Shown in pieces: positions 43,747-51,349 of a DNA stretch of 64,000 bases. Position 1 is the first letter of the stretch, and every line of letters starts with the position of its first letter. Under the pieces are notes generated by a model. It was not told the DNA's origin. It saw nothing but the letters and a program-made list of their open reading frames with translations, and did not search any database. A program made the translations under genes and the position numbers. Origin of the DNA: Arthrobacter globiformis (GTDB lineage: Bacteria > Actinomycetota > Actinomycetes > Actinomycetales > Micrococcaceae); assembly GCF_030815865.1 (NCBI RefSeq), contig NZ_JAUSXI010000001.1, positions 992,001 to 1,056,000 on the forward strand, in the 5' to 3' direction.

Positions 43747-43809
43747 GCGCGAACGGGCAGTTAATGCCCTGCGGAGCAGGATTTTGGGCGTTGCGTGTCC
43801 GTTCGCGCT
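43747..43809. repeat. Second copy of the GCGCGAACGGRCA palindrome
   Basis: Left arm GCGCGAACGGGCAGTTAATG at 43747-43766 with GCCCTGCGG following, right arm GTGTCCGTTCGCGCT ending at 43809. The copy at 25512-25568 shares both arms and the CCCTGCGG of the loop. Here it lies between divergent genes, so it is not simply a terminator. Confidence 0.65.
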
Positions 43810-43841
43810 GGGTCTTTTGCGCCCGGCGCTAGGGTGGGAGG

Positions 43842-44147
43842 ATGCCGTCCTTCCAGACCAGACTTAAGATAACCGGGCTGAAGCCGGGCAACCCTCCCGA
43901 AGCCGTGATGGACACCGCTGTTGAGTCGCTGGGGTCGCGGCACCATGTGGAGTCGAATCAGCTGGAACTGGCCGGCGGCGTGCCGCAGCTAAACCTGCGG
44001 TTCCTCGTGGAGGCCACCGAATACAACAGAGAGAACAGCGCGGCGCGGGAGTCGGCAGCCGTGATGCGCGACGCCGTCGAACGCGTTGCGCTGACAGGCT
44101 CGCTTTCCGTGCTCCGCCGCAACCGCGGCCGCTGGGCGCCCGTTTAG
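43842..44147 (+). CDS. Small uncharacterised soluble protein
   Basis: 101 aa, no family recognised. Pattern of a compact alpha/beta domain: FQTRLKITGLKPGNPPEAVM, ELAGGVPQLNLRFLVEATEY, AVMRDAVERVALTGSLSVLR. Rich in Arg and Glu, no membrane segment. Convergent with the DedA gene, with only 3 bp between the stops. Codon use resembles the neighbours. Function unknown. Confidence 0.6.
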   Translation: MPSFQTRLKITGLKPGNPPEAVMDTAVESLGSRHHVESNQLELAGGVPQLNLRFLVEATEYNRENSAARESAAVMRDAVERVALTGSLSVLRRNRGRWAPV

Positions 44148-44150
44148 GGC

Positions 44151-44780
44151 TCAGCCGGGCGGCCCGGCGGGGCCGCCGGGTTCGTCCACGGGGGAGCGGT
44201 CGCCGCGCCGGCGTGTCACGATCAAGCCCACGACGGCGCCGATCACCAGGCCCACGGCCACACCGATCAACGAACTCGCCCAGAAGGGCAGCCCCGTGGC
44301 GGAGCCCGTGAAGTAGCCGAGGCCCACGAGCCACGTTGCCCACAGCATCCCTCCCAGCCCGGCGCACAGGTTGAAGCCCGGGGTGGACACGTCGGCGATG
44401 CCGGCTGCCGCGGACGTCGCGAGCCGGCCGCCCGGGATGAACCGGGCTCCGATGATGGTGCCGTAGGTGGAGGACCGGCCGGCCTTGGCGATTGCAGCGT
44501 GGATGCCGCGGTGGATTTTCTGGCCCCATGTCCAGCGGTCCAGGATGTGGCTCAGCCGGCGCTTGAACAGCTGGAACACCACCACGTCGCCCAGCCACGA
44601 CGCGATGGCGGACAGGAGGCCCACCAGGAACAGGTTTGCCCGGCCCTCGGCGGACAGGGCACCGCCCGTGATCAGGACCATCTCGGATGGGATGGGCGGA
44701 AAAATGGCATCACCGAGGACAGCCGGAATGATCCAGAAGTAGATCGCCGTGCTCCACGTGTCCGGATTGCCGAAGTCCAT
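44151..44780 (-). CDS. DedA-family membrane protein
   Basis: 209 aa, SNARE-associated/DedA superfamily, with about five helices. Key features are FPPIPSEMVLITGGALSAEG near the start (conserved E of the re-entrant loop), SWLGDVVVFQLFKRR, and GARFIPGGRLATSAAAGIAD (conserved Arg/Gly motif), then GLGGMLWATWLVGLGYFTGS. DedA proteins include undecaprenyl-phosphate and lipid translocases. Start at MDFGNPDTWS; the open frame upstream runs into 18-bp repeats and is unlikely to be translated. Confidence 0.88.
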   Translation of the reverse strand: MDFGNPDTWSTAIYFWIIPAVLGDAIFPPIPSEMVLITGGALSAEGRANLFLVGLLSAIASWLGDVVVFQLFKRRLSHILDRWTWGQKIHRGIHAAIAKAGRSSTYGTIIGARFIPGGRLATSAAAGIADVSTPGFNLCAGLGGMLWATWLVGLGYFTGSATGLPFWASSLIGVAVGLVIGAVVGLIVTRRRGDRSPVDEPGGPAGPPG

Positions 44781-44829
44781 TTGCACAACGTACCGCACAC
44801 GGAACGGCAACGCGCCGGGTGGACAGCCA

Positions 44830-44883
44830 CGGCAGAACTCCGACAGCCGGCGGAACTCCGGCACCCGGCGAAACTCCTACGCG
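44830..44883. repeat. 18-bp tandem repeat, three copies
   Basis: Units at 44830, 44848 and 44866: CGGCAGAACTCCGACAGC, CGGCGGAACTCCGGCACC, CGGCGAAACTCCTACGCG. They lie between the divergent DedA and macro-domain genes, possibly as spaced binding sites, but no known regulator motif is recognised. Confidence 0.6.
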
Positions 44884-44930
44884 TGGCGGACGCCTACGCC
44901 CTGGCCGGTTCACAATGCCACACTGGCTGC

Positions 44931-45470
44931 ATGCGTATAGAGATCGTTGAGGGTGACATCACCGGACGGCCGGTGGACGCGGTGGTAAATGCCGCCAACT
45001 CTTCGCTGCTGGGCGGCGGCGGCGTGGACGGGGCGATCCACCGGGCCGCCGGGCCGGAACTGCTGGCGGCCTGCCGCGAGCTGCGGGCAACGACGCTCCA
45101 GGACGGGCTGCCGGTGGGCGCTGCCGTGGCCACCCCCGGATTCGGGCTGCCGGCGCGCTGGGTCATCCACACCGTCGGGCCCAACCGCCACGCGGGGCAG
45201 ACCAATCCGGGGCTGCTCGCGTCCTGTTTTACCGAGAGCCTGCGGGTTGCCGAGGGCCTGGGTGTCCGGTCGCTGGCCTTTCCCGCAGTAGGCGCGGGGG
45301 TCTATGGCTGGGACGCCCGCCAGGTGGCGCAGGTGGCGTTTGACGCCGTCCGATCGTATGCCGCTCGCTCTGCCGAAGGCGGCGAGCAAGGCGTCGAGCT
45401 GGTGGAGTTCGTGCTCTTTGGCCCGGAAACCGTGGCGGCCTTCCGGAATGTCCTTGAAGGTGCTGCCTAG
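44931..45470 (+). CDS. Macro-domain protein (ADP-ribose/O-acetyl-ADP-ribose hydrolase)
   Basis: 179 aa, single macro domain. The ligand loops are visible as EGDITGRPVDAVVNAANSSL (Asp for adenine, NAAN), LGGGGVDGAIHRAAG (the GGGGVDGAIH catalytic loop of MacroD-type enzymes) and FPAVGAGVYGWD (phosphate loop GAGVYG). These support removal of ADP-ribose from protein or hydrolysis of O-acetyl-ADP-ribose. Start at 44931. It converges with the RluA-type gene 16 bp away. Confidence 0.93.
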   Translation: MRIEIVEGDITGRPVDAVVNAANSSLLGGGGVDGAIHRAAGPELLAACRELRATTLQDGLPVGAAVATPGFGLPARWVIHTVGPNRHAGQTNPGLLASCFTESLRVAEGLGVRSLAFPAVGAGVYGWDARQVAQVAFDAVRSYAARSAEGGEQGVELVEFVLFGPETVAAFRNVLEGAA

Positions 45471-45486
45471 CGGATTTTCGACCTGG

Positions 45487-46443
45487 CTATCGGACTTCGC
45501 TGAGTTGGAGTCGGCTTCGGTACTCGACGGGTTCCTGCGTGACGGGGTCCACGAACCGGATGCCGCGTGCCAGCAGCTGGAGCGGCTTGGTGTAGTCGTC
45601 GGGTGCCTTGTCCAGCAGTTCGGGGTAGAACGAATCGTGCATGATGCCCAGCCCCAGAGAAGCCATGTGCACGCGGAGCTGATGGGTTTTCCCTGAGTGC
45701 GGTTCGAGCCGGTAGAGGCCAAGGCGTCCTGCTCCGGCAGCTGCATGGCCACCGGCGTCGGCACCGTCGAACCTCCGCAGCAGGTCGATCCGCGTCTCCG
45801 CATTTGGCTCGCCGTCGATGACCTCCGCCAGAAGGTAGCTGCGGGACTTCGTCATCCGGTTGCGGACCACCACCGGGAAGTCGACGGCGGGATGCCCGGC
45901 AGCCGGTTCGGCAGCGGACACGCACTCGTATTCCTTCTGGACCTGGCGCTTCTCGAACAGCACCTGGTACTTCCCCCGCGTCTCGGGGTTGGTGGAGAGC
46001 AGGAGGATGCCCGCCGTCATGCGGTCTAGGCGGTGCATCGGGATCAGGTCAGGGAGGTCCAGCTGGTTGCGGAGCCGGACCAGCGCCGATTCCTGGATGT
46101 ACGTGCCGCCTGGGGTGGTGGGCAGGAAGTGCGGTTTGTCTACCACCAGGATGTGCTCGTCCTGGTGCAGGATGTTCAGCTCTACAGGCAGCCGGGTTTC
46201 CGGCGGGAGCGTTCGGTAGTACCAGATGAAGGTGTGGTCTTCCAGCCTGGTGCCGCGGTGCAGGGGGATGCCACCCTCGCCCACAATCTCGCCGGCGTCG
46301 AACCGGTCCTCGATGCCCTGGGGGTCGATGTGCCCCCAGCGGTGCATCATGTAGTCCATTGCGGTGTCCCAGGGGCCCTCGTCCGGGAGGCGCAGCCGGG
46401 TCGCATTCACGCCGTCGCGCACGGGAAGGGGGGATTGCATCAC
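45487..46443 (-). CDS. RluA-family pseudouridine synthase
   Basis: 318 aa. The catalytic motif PMHRLDRMTAGILLL contains the active-site Asp; ILHQDEHILVVDKPHFLPT and RLEPHSGKTHQLRVHMASLG are the other family blocks. An N-terminal S4-like segment may be present (EIVGEGGIPLHRGTRLEDH). The RNA target (rRNA or tRNA) cannot be read from the sequence. The start lies 23 bp from an IS fragment, but the gene appears intact. Confidence 0.93.
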   Translation of the reverse strand: MMQSPLPVRDGVNATRLRLPDEGPWDTAMDYMMHRWGHIDPQGIEDRFDAGEIVGEGGIPLHRGTRLEDHTFIWYYRTLPPETRLPVELNILHQDEHILVVDKPHFLPTTPGGTYIQESALVRLRNQLDLPDLIPMHRLDRMTAGILLLSTNPETRGKYQVLFEKRQVQKEYECVSAAEPAAGHPAVDFPVVVRNRMTKSRSYLLAEVIDGEPNAETRIDLLRRFDGADAGGHAAAGAGRLGLYRLEPHSGKTHQLRVHMASLGLGIMHDSFYPELLDKAPDDYTKPLQLLARGIRFVDPVTQEPVEYRSRLQLSEVR

Positions 46444-46466
46444 CGGTCCATTCTACTTTGCGCCCG

Positions 46467-46835
46467 CTGTCCTACTCCCGGCCCCGGGTCTCTGATGACA
46501 ACCCATATTCGGAATCCCTGTTCAAGACCGTCAAGTACGATCTGGACTTCCCCGGACGCTTCCAGGACCTGCACCACGCCCGCGGCTACATGGCGGCATT
46601 CTTCACGAACTACAACGCCAATCACCGGCACAGCGGACTGAACTACTACACGCCCGACACCGTCCATCACGGACTGATCGAGCAGGCGCGCAGGCAGCGA
46701 CAAAAAACCCTCGATGCCTGCTACGCCCGCAACCCGCACAGATACCGCCGCAAGCCCACTGCACCGGGAATCCCTCCCGTCGCAGGAATCAACCACAAAG
46801 AAACCACCCGGCTGTCACAAACAGCTTGATATATA
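46467..46835 (+). mobile_element. 3' remnant of the IS3-family element
   Basis: 369 bp identical to 9118-9486 except for one base (C to A, giving Gln to Lys in the DDE protein). It has the C-terminal third of orfB, the stop and the right end GATATATA. The left ~1.16 kb of the element is missing, so it cannot move by itself. The near identity indicates a recent event. Confidence 0.95.
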
Positions 46836-47437
46836 CAGCCGCCACGTCGGACGCGCAGGGAACCGTCGAAACGGCGACCTCCAGGAGCTGGCGGAGCCGG
46901 GGTCGGCCACGCAGCTCGCCGCGAAGGTGGGGCTGCCGCGGCAGAAGGTGAACTACCACCTCAAGGCGCTGGAGCGGCACGGCCTCGTCGAACTGGTGGA
47001 GGAGCGCCGCAAGGGCAACGTCACCGAACGCGTGCTGCGGGCCTCAGCCGCCTCCTACCTCATCTCCCCGGTGGCGCTGCAGTCGGTGGCGCCGGATCCG
47101 CACCGTTTCGCGGACCGTTTTTCGGCCTTCTGGCTGCTGGCGCTCGCCGGCCGCATGGTCCAGGAAATGGGGAAACTCATCGCCGGCGTTGCTGCCGCAC
47201 GGCAGAAACTCGCCACGTTCGCGATCGACGGCGAGATTCACCTTTCGTACCGCCGCGGACCGGGCCGCCTTCGCCGAAGACCTGGGCGTGGCCGTCACCG
47301 GGCTCGTGGACAAGTACCACCACAGCGGTGCCGGCGGACGGAAGCATCGGCTCGTCGTCGCGCTTCATCCGGCACTCAAGCCGGAAACAAACGGAACAAC
47401 AAAGACCATCCCAGCCAAGGAGCAGAACAATGACTGA
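46836..47437 (+). pseudogene. ArsR-family regulator, 5' end removed by the IS and frameshifted
   Basis: The sequence from about 46878 reads LQELAEPGSATQLAAKVGLP then RQKVNYHLKALERHGLVELV, an ArsR-type winged helix; its N-terminal residues and start codon are missing next to the IS end. A second lesion follows near 47230: the frame switches from FAIDGEI to RFTFRTAADRAAFAEDLGVA in the +1 frame, and only the second frame reaches the natural end at 47437, where it overlaps the following SRPBCC gene by 8 bp. In related loci ArsR-SRPBCC pairs form one transcription unit. Here the regulator is almost certainly inactive. Confidence 0.85.
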
Positions 47438-48122
47438 CGACCGGAAATTCGAGATTGTTTTTGACACCGAGCTGCCGGGCGCCCCGGAACGCGTCTGGGA
47501 GGCCGTAACCAAAGGGACTCCGGGCTGGATGTTTCCAACGGACCAGTGGCCGGACGTGAAGACCGTGGAGGAGTATCCGCACCACCTGGTCTCGCGCATG
47601 GACGGCCCGGACGGCTGGTACAACCAGCTGGAGCACGTACTGGAGCCGCTCGACGGCGGGCGGGCCCGGCTCCACTATGTCCACAGCGGCATCTTCGCGG
47701 ACAACTGGGACCAGCAGTACGACGGCGCCCGCAAGCATACGGAGTTCTACCTCCACACGCTGGGCCAGTACCTGAAGCACTTCGATGGCCAGCCCGTGGT
47801 TTTCACGGATATCCAGGGACCTGCCGCTTCGCAGACGCCGGACGGCTTTTTGCAGCTCAAGAAGGCGCTCGACGTGGACACTGCGGCGCAGGGGGACACT
47901 TTTGAGGTGGAGGTCGACGGCGTCGGGCGGCTTTCGGGACAGGTGGACTTCTCCATCGAGAACTTCCTGGGCCTGCGGACCGGAGACACCCTCTACCGTT
48001 TCTTTGGCCGCAATGCGTTCGGTGCGCCCGTGGGCATGACGGTCCACGACTTCGGCGGCAGCAGGGATTCCGGGGCGACTGCCAGCGCCTGGGGCGCGTT
48101 CCTCGAAAAGGTCTACGTCTAG
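47430..48122 (+). CDS. SRPBCC/AHSA1-family protein
   Basis: 230 aa. The start FEIVFDTELPGAPERVWEAV and YNQLEHVLEPLDGGRARLHY then VHSGIFADNWDQQYDGARKH are AHSA1-type; a second, smaller half follows after about residue 140. It may bind a hydrophobic ligand. Its ATG lies inside the end of the ruined ArsR gene (8-bp overlap), so it used to be co-regulated with that gene. With the 5' end of the pair replaced by an IS fragment, its expression depends on whatever promoter the IS end or the neighbours provide. Confidence 0.82.
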   Translation: MTDDRKFEIVFDTELPGAPERVWEAVTKGTPGWMFPTDQWPDVKTVEEYPHHLVSRMDGPDGWYNQLEHVLEPLDGGRARLHYVHSGIFADNWDQQYDGARKHTEFYLHTLGQYLKHFDGQPVVFTDIQGPAASQTPDGFLQLKKALDVDTAAQGDTFEVEVDGVGRLSGQVDFSIENFLGLRTGDTLYRFFGRNAFGAPVGMTVHDFGGSRDSGATASAWGAFLEKVYV

Positions 48123-48147
48123 GCCCGCGAGCACGCCGAGCCGGAAC

Positions 48148-49626
48148 TCAGGCGATGGCGGCGGCGGGGGAGTCCCTGAGTGAGCGCCGCAGCTGCGGGG
48201 CGGCGTCGAGCCTGTCCTGGGCGGCACGCAGCGCGAGGACTGCCGTCTCCAGCTGCTCCTGCGGCAGCGTGAACGGAATGCGAAGGAAGTTCTCGAACAC
48301 CCCGCCCACGCCGAAGCGCGGACCGGCAGCGAGGCGGATGCCGAGTTCCGGGGCGATGACGGTCAGGGCCGTGCTGCTGGGCGACGGCAGCCGGCACCAG
48401 ACGGCCAGACCGCCGTCAGGCCGTTCCGCCTCCCACCGCGGCAGATGGACCTTGAGTAGCTCCAACAGCGCGGAGCGGTTCTCCCGGAGCGCGGACAGGC
48501 GGGCCGGCAGGGGATCGGCCAGGTTGCGCACCAGATGGGCCGCCGCAAGCTGCTCCACCACAGGACCGCCCAGATCCATCGTGGTCCGGACAGCCGCGAA
48601 CCGCTGAATCAGGCTCTCTGACGCGCGAATCCAGCCCGTGCGCATGCCCGCCCAATGCGATTTGCTCAGCGATCCTATGGACACCACGGACGAACTGAAG
48701 GAAGCCAGCGGAGCCGTTGTACCGCCGTCGAGATTCAGCGCACGGAGCGTCTCATCCACCACCAGGACAGTGCCTGATGCCGCGGCGGCGCGGACCAGCC
48801 GGCGGCGCTGTGAGTCAGGCATCAGCCGGCCGGTGGGGTTGTGGAAATCCGGGACCGTGTAGGCCACGCGGGGGCGCTGCTGCATCAGGGCAGACTCGAC
48901 CGAGTCCAGGTCCCAGCCCCGCTCCGGCGTAGGCGGAAGAGGCACGGGCACGATGCGGCAGCCCGTGGCTCGGATGGCGTCGAGCGCGTTCGGGTAGGTC
49001 GGCTGCTCCACGAGGACCTTGTCCTGCTTGCCGACCAGCGCCCGCAGCACGATGTTAAGCGCATGCTGCGCGCCGGACGTCACCAGAATCTGCCCGGCCG
49101 TGGTGGGTACACCGGCGTCGGCATAGTGGCCGGCAATCGCCTCCCGCAGCGCCGGCACGCCCACGGCGTCGTAGCCGAAGCCGGGCAGCAGGGCAGGCAG
49201 TTCCGTGAGGGCAGCGGCGAAGGCCTGGTGGACCGCTTCGCCGCTGGCCGGGAGCGATGCGTACGCGAGGTCGATGACGCCGTCGGGAACAGCCAGGCCC
49301 GGCGCCCCCGACAGGCCCGCGCGGGAGTCCCGCTGCCCTGCCGTGTAGGCCGTCCGCGGCAGGCATGTGCGGCCTCGCGTGCCCTGGCCGCTGCTCAGGA
49401 ACCCCTGTTCGCGCAGGCTCGCGTACGCCGCCGTCACCGTGGTGCGGCTGACGGCCAGGGTGGCGGACAGTGTCCGTTCGCTGGGCAGCGCGGTGCCAAG
49501 CGGGATGCGTCCGTCAAGAACCAAAAGGCGTACGACGTCGGCCAGCTCGCGGTAGGCGGGAGCGTTGCCTCGGTGCCACTGGCCCAGGAGACGGGAGAGG
49601 GCAGTGGGCGTGAGGGATCCGGACAT
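48148..49626 (-). CDS. MocR-type GntR/aminotransferase transcriptional regulator
   Basis: 492 aa. The N-terminal GntR winged helix (VRLLVLDGRIPLGTALPSER, then LSATLAVSRTTVTAAYASLR) is followed by a class-I aminotransferase domain that binds PLP; the Schiff-base Lys is in SIGSLSKSHWAGMRTGW. The family includes PdxR (vitamin B6) and YczR. The divergent neighbour is a YczE-like membrane protein, and MocR/YczE pairs are known. Palindromic sites between them (49629-49667) are the likely operator. It may sense PLP or another amine. Confidence 0.93.
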   Translation of the reverse strand: MSGSLTPTALSRLLGQWHRGNAPAYRELADVVRLLVLDGRIPLGTALPSERTLSATLAVSRTTVTAAYASLREQGFLSSGQGTRGRTCLPRTAYTAGQRDSRAGLSGAPGLAVPDGVIDLAYASLPASGEAVHQAFAAALTELPALLPGFGYDAVGVPALREAIAGHYADAGVPTTAGQILVTSGAQHALNIVLRALVGKQDKVLVEQPTYPNALDAIRATGCRIVPVPLPPTPERGWDLDSVESALMQQRPRVAYTVPDFHNPTGRLMPDSQRRRLVRAAAASGTVLVVDETLRALNLDGGTTAPLASFSSSVVSIGSLSKSHWAGMRTGWIRASESLIQRFAAVRTTMDLGGPVVEQLAAAHLVRNLADPLPARLSALRENRSALLELLKVHLPRWEAERPDGGLAVWCRLPSPSSTALTVIAPELGIRLAAGPRFGVGGVFENFLRIPFTLPQEQLETAVLALRAAQDRLDAAPQLRRSLRDSPAAAIA

Positions 49627-49628
49627 GA

Positions 49629-49667
49629 GGCCAGTATTTCAAACTGGCCATGGAAAACAAGGCCAGT
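49629..49667. promoter_or_regulatory. MocR operator: GGCCAGT-N7-ACTGGCC plus a third half-site
   Basis: Perfect palindrome GGCCAGTATTTCAAACTGGC-C at 49629-49649 and another GGCCAGT at 49661-49667 in the 60-bp space between the divergent mocR and yczE-like genes. MocR regulators commonly use such direct and inverted half-sites. The palindrome begins 3 bp upstream of the mocR start codon, which suggests direct autoregulation or a leaderless transcript. Confidence 0.7.
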
Positions 49668-49686
49668 TGTGCCTCAGGATGGTTCA

Positions 49687-50370
49687 ATGATGACGCGCAG
49701 ACTCGCACAGCTCTTCACCGGCCTCGCCATGTACGGCATCTCGCTGGCCCTGTTCATCCGGGCCGGACTCGGGCTGGACCCCTGGGACGTGTTCCATCAG
49801 GGTGTTGCCGGCAAGACGGGCCTGAGCATCGGCGCGGTGGTCATCATCGTCAGTTTCCTGGTGCTCCTGCTGTGGATCCCGCTGCGGCAGCGACCGGGCT
49901 TCGGCACGCTCTGCAATGCCGTCCTCGTGGGGGTCTTCGCCGACGTCGGGCTCGCCCTGATCCCCGCGTTCTCGCACCTCGGCGGCCAGATCGCGCTGCT
50001 GGGCGGTGCAGTGATGCTCAACGGCATCGCCTCCGCGTGCTACATCGGCGCCCGCTTCGGCCCCGGAGCCCGGGACGGGCTCATGACGGGCCTGGCTAAA
50101 CGCACTGGCTGGTCCGTGCGCCTGTCCCGGACCCTGATCGAGGTGGTGGTGCTCGGCGTAGGCTGGCTCCTCGGCGGCTCTGTCGGAGTGGGCACTGTGG
50201 TTTATGCGCTGGCGATCGGCCCGCTGGTTCAGCTCCTGCTGCCGTACTTCCTGGTTCCGGCCCGGGAACCGGCAGGGATTCCGGCCGCCGGCCAGACTGC
50301 CGCATCGCCTATCGATTCAAAGTCCGACAACCGCGAGGACCAGTCCGAGGCGCCGTTGGCCGTGTCCTGA
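49687..50370 (+). CDS. YczE/YyaS/YitT-like membrane protein
   Basis: 227 aa with about five helices. The segment ALFIRAGLGLDPWDVFHQGV is the family's TM1-TM2 signature; YIGARFGPGARDGLMTGLAK and RLSRTLIEVVVLGVGWLLGG are the others. A hydrophilic C-terminal tail of ~45 residues follows. Function unknown, but pairing with a MocR regulator suggests transport of a B6-related or amine compound. The start at 49687 is close to the operator; the long open frame upstream runs antisense to mocR and is discarded. Confidence 0.88.
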   Translation: MMTRRLAQLFTGLAMYGISLALFIRAGLGLDPWDVFHQGVAGKTGLSIGAVVIIVSFLVLLLWIPLRQRPGFGTLCNAVLVGVFADVGLALIPAFSHLGGQIALLGGAVMLNGIASACYIGARFGPGARDGLMTGLAKRTGWSVRLSRTLIEVVVLGVGWLLGGSVGVGTVVYALAIGPLVQLLLPYFLVPAREPAGIPAAGQTAASPIDSKSDNREDQSEAPLAVS

Positions 50371-50416
50371 CCTCTGCTTTCCTGCGCCCGCTTTCCTGAA
50401 CCGTTTCCTGTGGCCG

Positions 50417-51349
50417 TCAGGCGTCGGTGATGCCCAAACCGGAGGTGCCCAAACCGGTGGTGCCCAATAAGGGCTGGCAGGTCGGGCAGAAGTAGATGTC
50501 ACGTTCTTCCGTGACAGCAGTGGTCGCGCTGCCGGGGCTGCCCGCCACCCCGGTTCCTGCACCGCTTCTGCCCGGCACACTCTTGCCCAGCACGCCGTGG
50601 CGGATGGGGGTCCGGCAGCGCAGGCACGGCTGGTGCTCACGGCGGTACACCCAGTAGCCCGGACGGCCGGCGGCACGGCCCACCGGAGTTCCGCGGGCGT
50701 TGAGCACGGTGGTCCGGCGGCCCGGTCCGAGGTTCGCCTCGAGCAGCTGCTTGGCGTCGGCAAACATCGCGGGCCAGTCCTTCACCGCGGCCGCCGGTGA
50801 TGCCGGGTGGATGCCGGCCAGGAAGCACACCTCGCAGCGGTAGATGTTCCCGATGCCCGCGAGGTTGCTCTGGTCCAGCAGCGCCACGCCCACCGGCACG
50901 TCGGGCCTGGCCGCCACGCGGCGCTCGGCCTCGGCCGGGTCCCAGTCCGGGCCCAGCAGGTCGGGGCCCAGGAAACCCACAGCCTTGTCCTCTTCGCTGG
51001 TCTTGATCACCTCAAGCAGGCCCAGGGAAAATCCGACGGCGTCAGCAACGGCCGTGCGGAGCACGCACCGGGCCGTGAATCCCGGCTTCCGCCACCTGCC
51101 CCCGGGCGGGTAGACCTGCCAGCTGCCCTCCATCTTCAGGTGCGAGTGGATGGTCAGACGCTCCTGGGCCGGTCCCACCAGCCGCATCAGCAGGTGCTTG
51201 CCGCGGGGGACCACCTCCTCCATGGTCCAGCCCGCCAGGCTCAGGGTGGCGAAGCGGGGCACGCGGAAATCGGACGCGAGAAGTTTCTGGCCGGCGAGGG
51301 CCGCGTGCAGCTGGCTGGCGGCGCGCCAGACGGAGTCGCCTTCAGGCAC
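50417..51349 (-). CDS. Fpg/Nei-family DNA glycosylase (Nei2-like)
   Basis: 310 aa. PEGDSVWRAASQLHAAL gives the catalytic Pro1-Glu2 (after Met removal) of Nei enzymes. SHLKMEGSW carries the active-site Lys, DQSNLAGIGNIYRCEVCFLA is the H2TH motif, and the C-terminal zinc finger is CLRCRTPIRHG...YFCPTC, with an unusual ~33-residue low-complexity loop between the Cys pairs. It excises oxidised bases and nicks the strand. Its start overlaps the end of the Lhr helicase gene by 8 bp; Lhr and Nei genes are commonly coupled in actinobacteria. Confidence 0.93.
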   Translation of the reverse strand: MPEGDSVWRAASQLHAALAGQKLLASDFRVPRFATLSLAGWTMEEVVPRGKHLLMRLVGPAQERLTIHSHLKMEGSWQVYPPGGRWRKPGFTARCVLRTAVADAVGFSLGLLEVIKTSEEDKAVGFLGPDLLGPDWDPAEAERRVAARPDVPVGVALLDQSNLAGIGNIYRCEVCFLAGIHPASPAAAVKDWPAMFADAKQLLEANLGPGRRTTVLNARGTPVGRAAGRPGYWVYRREHQPCLRCRTPIRHGVLGKSVPGRSGAGTGVAGSPGSATTAVTEERDIYFCPTCQPLLGTTGLGTSGLGITDA

